This document shows positions 61,077 through 64,000 of a stretch of 64,000 nt of DNA, one piece after another; positions within the stretch are counted from its first letter, which is position 1; the number at the start of each line of letters is the position of its first letter. This stretch comes from Shewanella woodyi ATCC 51908. GTDB lineage: Bacteria > Pseudomonadota > Gammaproteobacteria > Enterobacterales > Shewanellaceae. The translations under genes were made by a program, and so were the position numbers. Below the pieces are notes generated by a model. The model was given only the letters and a program-made list of their open reading frames with translations, was not told the DNA's origin and searched no databases. Where the stretch lies: positions 1,054,001 through 1,118,000 of the forward strand of contig NC_010506.1 of the NCBI RefSeq assembly GCF_000019525.1, given 5' to 3'.

Positions 61077-62051
61077 TCACTCTCTTGACTCCTTCCAACA
61101 TACTTTGTTTCTTCCTTGGGCTTTAGCTTGGTATAGATGCTCATCTACAACTTTCAAAAATGACTCATGATCGGCATCTCTGCTGGGGATCGTTGATGCG
61201 CCACCAACGCTGATGGTTAAGTAGTGGGAGATTGATGATGAATCGTGTTCGACCTGTAGGTTTTCGACAGATCTGCAGATATTAGATAATAGGTTACGGG
61301 CACTTTCAGCATTCGTGTTTGGCAAAATTATCGCAAACTCCTCTCCACCGTAGCGTGCAATGACATCATGGGGACGTTTCAGCTGTTTTTTGATGTGACT
61401 GGCGACAAGGCGGAGGGCATTATCCCCACTTAGATGTCCGTAATCATCATTATAACTTTTGAAAAAGTCGATATCGATCATGGCGATAGATAGTTCAGTG
61501 TCGTTTCGATTACAGGCGCTCCACACCTTTCTAATATCTAACTCATAGAATCGGCGGTTATATACTTCAGTTAAGCTGTCAACGAGAGCGAGTTGCTCAA
61601 GTAGGTTCTTGTGACGCTGTCCCAGTAGATGATTACGTACCCTAGCTTGCACAATTGGGGGGTGAAAAGGCTTAGTGATATAGTCAACGGCACCAAGATC
61701 TAAGCCGATTTTCTCATCTTCAGTTGATATTTTCGAGGAGATGAAGATGACGGGGATGTCCATTGTCGATTCATCGCTTTTCAGGGATTTGATGACTTGA
61801 TAACCATTGATGCCAGGCATGATCACATCTAACAAGATTAAATCTGGACTATGTTTACAGGCAAGATTAAGACCTTGTACGCCATCTTTAGCTAAAAGAA
61901 CTTTATATTCAGGCATTAATAGCTCTGATAATAGTGCTCGATTGTCTCTAGCATCGTCAATAATTAAGATTTTATCTAGATCTTCCTTGATAACAAATTG
62001 AGGCTCATTGACATCTTTAATACTTAACCCTGTGTTGAGATATTCGTCCAT
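61077..62051 (-). CDS. Response regulator-GGDEF diguanylate cyclase (PleD/WspR type)
   Basis: The 324-residue protein has a receiver domain (about 26-140, ILIIDDARDN, phospho-acceptor Asp75 in LILLDVIMPG, conserved Lys127 in ITKPF) and a GGDEF domain. The motif is intact (RYGGEEF, 234-239) with the inhibitory RPHD at 226-229 and IDIDFFKSYNDDYGHLSGD. Phosphorylation should promote dimerisation and c-di-GMP synthesis. The neighbouring hybrid kinase with HPt (16 bases away, same strand) is the likely phosphodonor, so this is probably a two-gene phosphorelay that ends in c-di-GMP. Confidence 0.95.
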   Translation of the reverse strand: MDEYLNTGLSIKDVNEPQFVIKEDLDKILIIDDARDNRALLSELLMPEYKVLLAKDGVQGLNLACKHSPDLILLDVIMPGINGYQVIKSLKSDESTMDIPVIFISSKISTEDEKIGLDLGAVDYITKPFHPPIVQARVRNHLLGQRHKNLLEQLALVDSLTEVYNRRFYELDIRKVWSACNRNDTELSIAMIDIDFFKSYNDDYGHLSGDNALRLVASHIKKQLKRPHDVIARYGGEEFAIILPNTNAESARNLLSNICRSVENLQVEHDSSSISHYLTISVGGASTIPSRDADHESFLKVVDEHLYQAKAQGRNKVCWKESRE

Positions 62052-62067
62052 GTGACTTGTTCCTTTA

Positions 62068-64000
62068 TTAACCTATCTGTTGTGCCAATATTTTCAATTT
62101 CTTACTGGCACTGAAGTAATCTACGTCTTGAATCTCCAGTAAAATTGATTCAAGTGCGTCATTGTGGTCCTTGGTTGCACTTGTTGCTTTTAGCATATGA
62201 ATGAGTTTTTCTGCGGCTGCATTATCGTCTTCTAATAGTTCATTTAGTTGATGAATGAGTTGTTTTACTCGTTTACTGTCATCCACGTCTGAACTTGTTA
62301 TGGTCGAGCTCTCCTCTACTTGTAGCTGCGTTAGCGAAGCTAATGAATGATTGAACTGTGTGAAAAAGAGGGCAAGCTCCTGCTCTATTTTTTCATCCAA
62401 CTCCTTGTCGACTGGCACAGCTAAATTGTGCATTAGCTTCTCAAGTGTAGATGCTAGTTCAGATAGTGTGGCTTCGCCTAAGCTAGCTGCAGAGGATTTA
62501 ATGGTGTGGAAGAGTCTATGTAAGTAGGTAAAGTTACCTTGAGACTTCTCCTCTCGGATCTCCTGCTCGATATTGCGGTATTCCTTGTAGAATAAATTAA
62601 GCATTCTGAGGTAAAGATCCGCTTTATGATTATGACGTTTTAATCCTATCGATGTATCGAATCCTGGAAGCTCTATTGGGAAAGTATCTTCCTTCTCTGT
62701 GGAGGTTGGCTCACTGGTTTTATCCTGCTCGCTGAAGGAGAGGTAGCTATCTGGTTCATCAGCATCGAATTGATTGATGCTTGCGCTTGCATCTATCCAG
62801 CGGGTAATTGTGCGGTATAGAAGCTGGTGATCTATGGGTTTATTTAAATGGTCGTTCATGCCTGAATCTAAACTTCTCTTATAATCATCAGGAGACGCAT
62901 GTGCGGTCATGGCAATGATAGGTAATTGTTTATACTGATTATCTTCCCTAATAATTTGAGTTGCCGTTAAACCATCCATCACTGGCATCTGTACATCCAT
63001 CAGAACCAAGTCGTAATTGGCTTGTTTAATCATGCGAATTGCTTGCTCTCCGTTGGAGGCGGTGGACACCTTGATTCCTACATCCACAAGGAACTCCCTT
63101 GCCACTTCACGATTGAGCGCACTGTCATCAACGACTAAGATGCGGCTGTCACGCAGAACACTGAGATCTAAACTGCCTAATAGGTTGAGCTCTCTGTTGG
63201 TGCTTGTGGGGCGAGGTATCTTCTCCTGGAAGAAGATCTCAGCTAGGCTGTCATGGATCCCTGAGGCATCGACAGGCTTTGAGATTATTTTTTTAATATT
63301 GGCTTGATGGGCATCGGTCTCTACCCTGTCCACATCGTATGCGGTGACCATTAGCATGGCGACAGGCGGCTTGATATTAATATTGTTTTCAATCTTCTTG
63401 GCGGTTTCGACTCCATTGATTGCTGGGATATTCCAATCCAGAAAAACCACATCATAGGGGCTATCACTGCTGGTTGCAGATTCAAGCTCATCAAGTGCGG
63501 CGTAACCATCTGCAACCGTTGTCACCTCAATCCCTAAGGAGGAGAGAATATCGGCGAGCACCTCTCTGGCCATGGCATTGTCATCGACCACTAAGGCCTG
63601 CATCCCTTTTAATTTATTATATGAAGGCCAGCGCTGACTGTTACTGCCATTATTTGGCTTTATCTTGCAGGTAAAATGAAATTGGCTCCCCTTGTTTATC
63701 TCGCTATCGACCCAGATCCTGCCATTCATCAACTCAGTTAATTGGCGACAAATTGCTAGACCCAGTCCTGTTCCACCATATTTTCGGGTGATACTGGAGT
63801 CGATTTGAGTAAATGGAGAGAATAGCTGGTTGAGCCTGTGATGATCGATCCCTATTCCTGTATCAATGATGCTAAAGCGAAGAGTGCTCAACTGACCTTG
63901 TTGTTCTAGCAGCTTAACGCGAATAACCACTTCACCTTTTTCAGTAAACTTGACTGCATTACTGGCCAAGTTAATGAGGATCTGTCCTAGACGTGTCGGA
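62068..64000 (-). CDS. Hybrid sensor histidine kinase with HPt domain (partial, N-terminus missing)
   Basis: The frame runs from the window edge to a stop at 62068, giving about 643 visible residues. It opens within the HATPase domain: the N-box LASNAVKFT and DTGIGID, then GGTGLGLAIC. Two receiver domains follow, with acceptor Asp in VVFLDWN (about 178) and LVLMDVQMP (about 325), and an HPt domain with the phosphorylatable His in FHTIKSSAASLG (about 488), then a helical end. This BarA/GacS-like architecture, except for two receivers, is a multistep phosphorelay. The N-terminal sensor is outside the window. The next gene downstream is a REC-GGDEF cyclase. Confidence 0.93.
   Translation of the reverse strand, partial: PTRLGQILINLASNAVKFTEKGEVVIRVKLLEQQGQLSTLRFSIIDTGIGIDHHRLNQLFSPFTQIDSSITRKYGGTGLGLAICRQLTELMNGRIWVDSEINKGSQFHFTCKIKPNNGSNSQRWPSYNKLKGMQALVVDDNAMAREVLADILSSLGIEVTTVADGYAALDELESATSSDSPYDVVFLDWNIPAINGVETAKKIENNINIKPPVAMLMVTAYDVDRVETDAHQANIKKIISKPVDASGIHDSLAEIFFQEKIPRPTSTNRELNLLGSLDLSVLRDSRILVVDDSALNREVAREFLVDVGIKVSTASNGEQAIRMIKQANYDLVLMDVQMPVMDGLTATQIIREDNQYKQLPIIAMTAHASPDDYKRSLDSGMNDHLNKPIDHQLLYRTITRWIDASASINQFDADEPDSYLSFSEQDKTSEPTSTEKEDTFPIELPGFDTSIGLKRHNHKADLYLRMLNLFYKEYRNIEQEIREEKSQGNFTYLHRLFHTIKSSAASLGEATLSELASTLEKLMHNLAVPVDKELDEKIEQELALFFTQFNHSLASLTQLQVEESSTITSSDVDDSKRVKQLIHQLNELLEDDNAAAEKLIHMLKATSATKDHNDALESILLEIQDVDYFSASKKLKILAQQIG

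Overview
The window looks like a chromosomal segment of a marine gammaproteobacterium, most probably a Shewanella. The reasons are the gene set (cysJIH, DUF3010, a TIGR03899-type protein, a DnaJ-related protein, a Fur-type porin/imelysin/di-heme lipoprotein cluster), a moderate GC content, and many c-di-GMP signalling genes. I identified these families by eye and ran no database search. No rRNA, tRNA, CRISPR array or intact transposase was seen.

Layout. 1-5.3 kb: the start of a MipA/OmpV outer-membrane protein (cut by the window edge), then the assimilatory sulfate module cysJ-cysI-cysH. 5.3-6.0 kb: a 680-base intergenic region with palindromes, a tandem repeat and two DnaA-box-like words. 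6-16.9 kb: mostly housekeeping and conserved unknown genes (RIO-type kinase, secreted Bcp-type peroxiredoxin, degenerate S41-like protein, phospholipase A1, siroheme methyltransferase CobA, MFS transporter), with a 268-bp element bounded by inverted repeats at 10.67-10.93 kb. 17-21.6 kb: a putative Fur box followed by porin, imelysin lipoprotein and di-heme cytochrome lipoprotein, likely an iron-responsive set. 21.7-25.5 kb: hemG-like flavodoxin plus a b561-like membrane protein, a glycosyltransferase, a DsbA-like protein and a DnaJ-related protein. 25.9-39 kb: a sensory region with two paralogous CHASE-GGDEF proteins (one with a destroyed active site but an intact I-site), a flippase, an EEP nuclease-like protein, an orphan substrate-binding protein next to a HAMP-GGDEF cyclase, arfA with a terminator inside its reading frame, and a chemoreceptor.

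40-50.3 kb is the most intriguing part. A LysR regulator and an SDR enzyme diverge from a run of seven same-strand genes: RidA, aldehyde dehydrogenase, an M19-dipeptidase-like protein lacking several metal ligands, a BCCT transporter with an altered Trp box, a 572-residue protein I do not recognise, a DUF3726-like protein and a porin. This reads as an uptake and catabolic system for an unidentified small, possibly N-methylated, compound.

50.4-64 kb: a NimT/NimR-like exporter and regulator pair, a CSS-EAL phosphodiesterase, msrA, selO, then YciI-DGPF protein + ECF42-type sigma factor + divergent MsrA + a large PLP decarboxylase, and finally a response-regulator diguanylate cyclase with a hybrid histidine kinase cut by the right edge. 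Together there are four apparently active or sensory GGDEF proteins and one EAL protein, so control of c-di-GMP is a recurrent theme.
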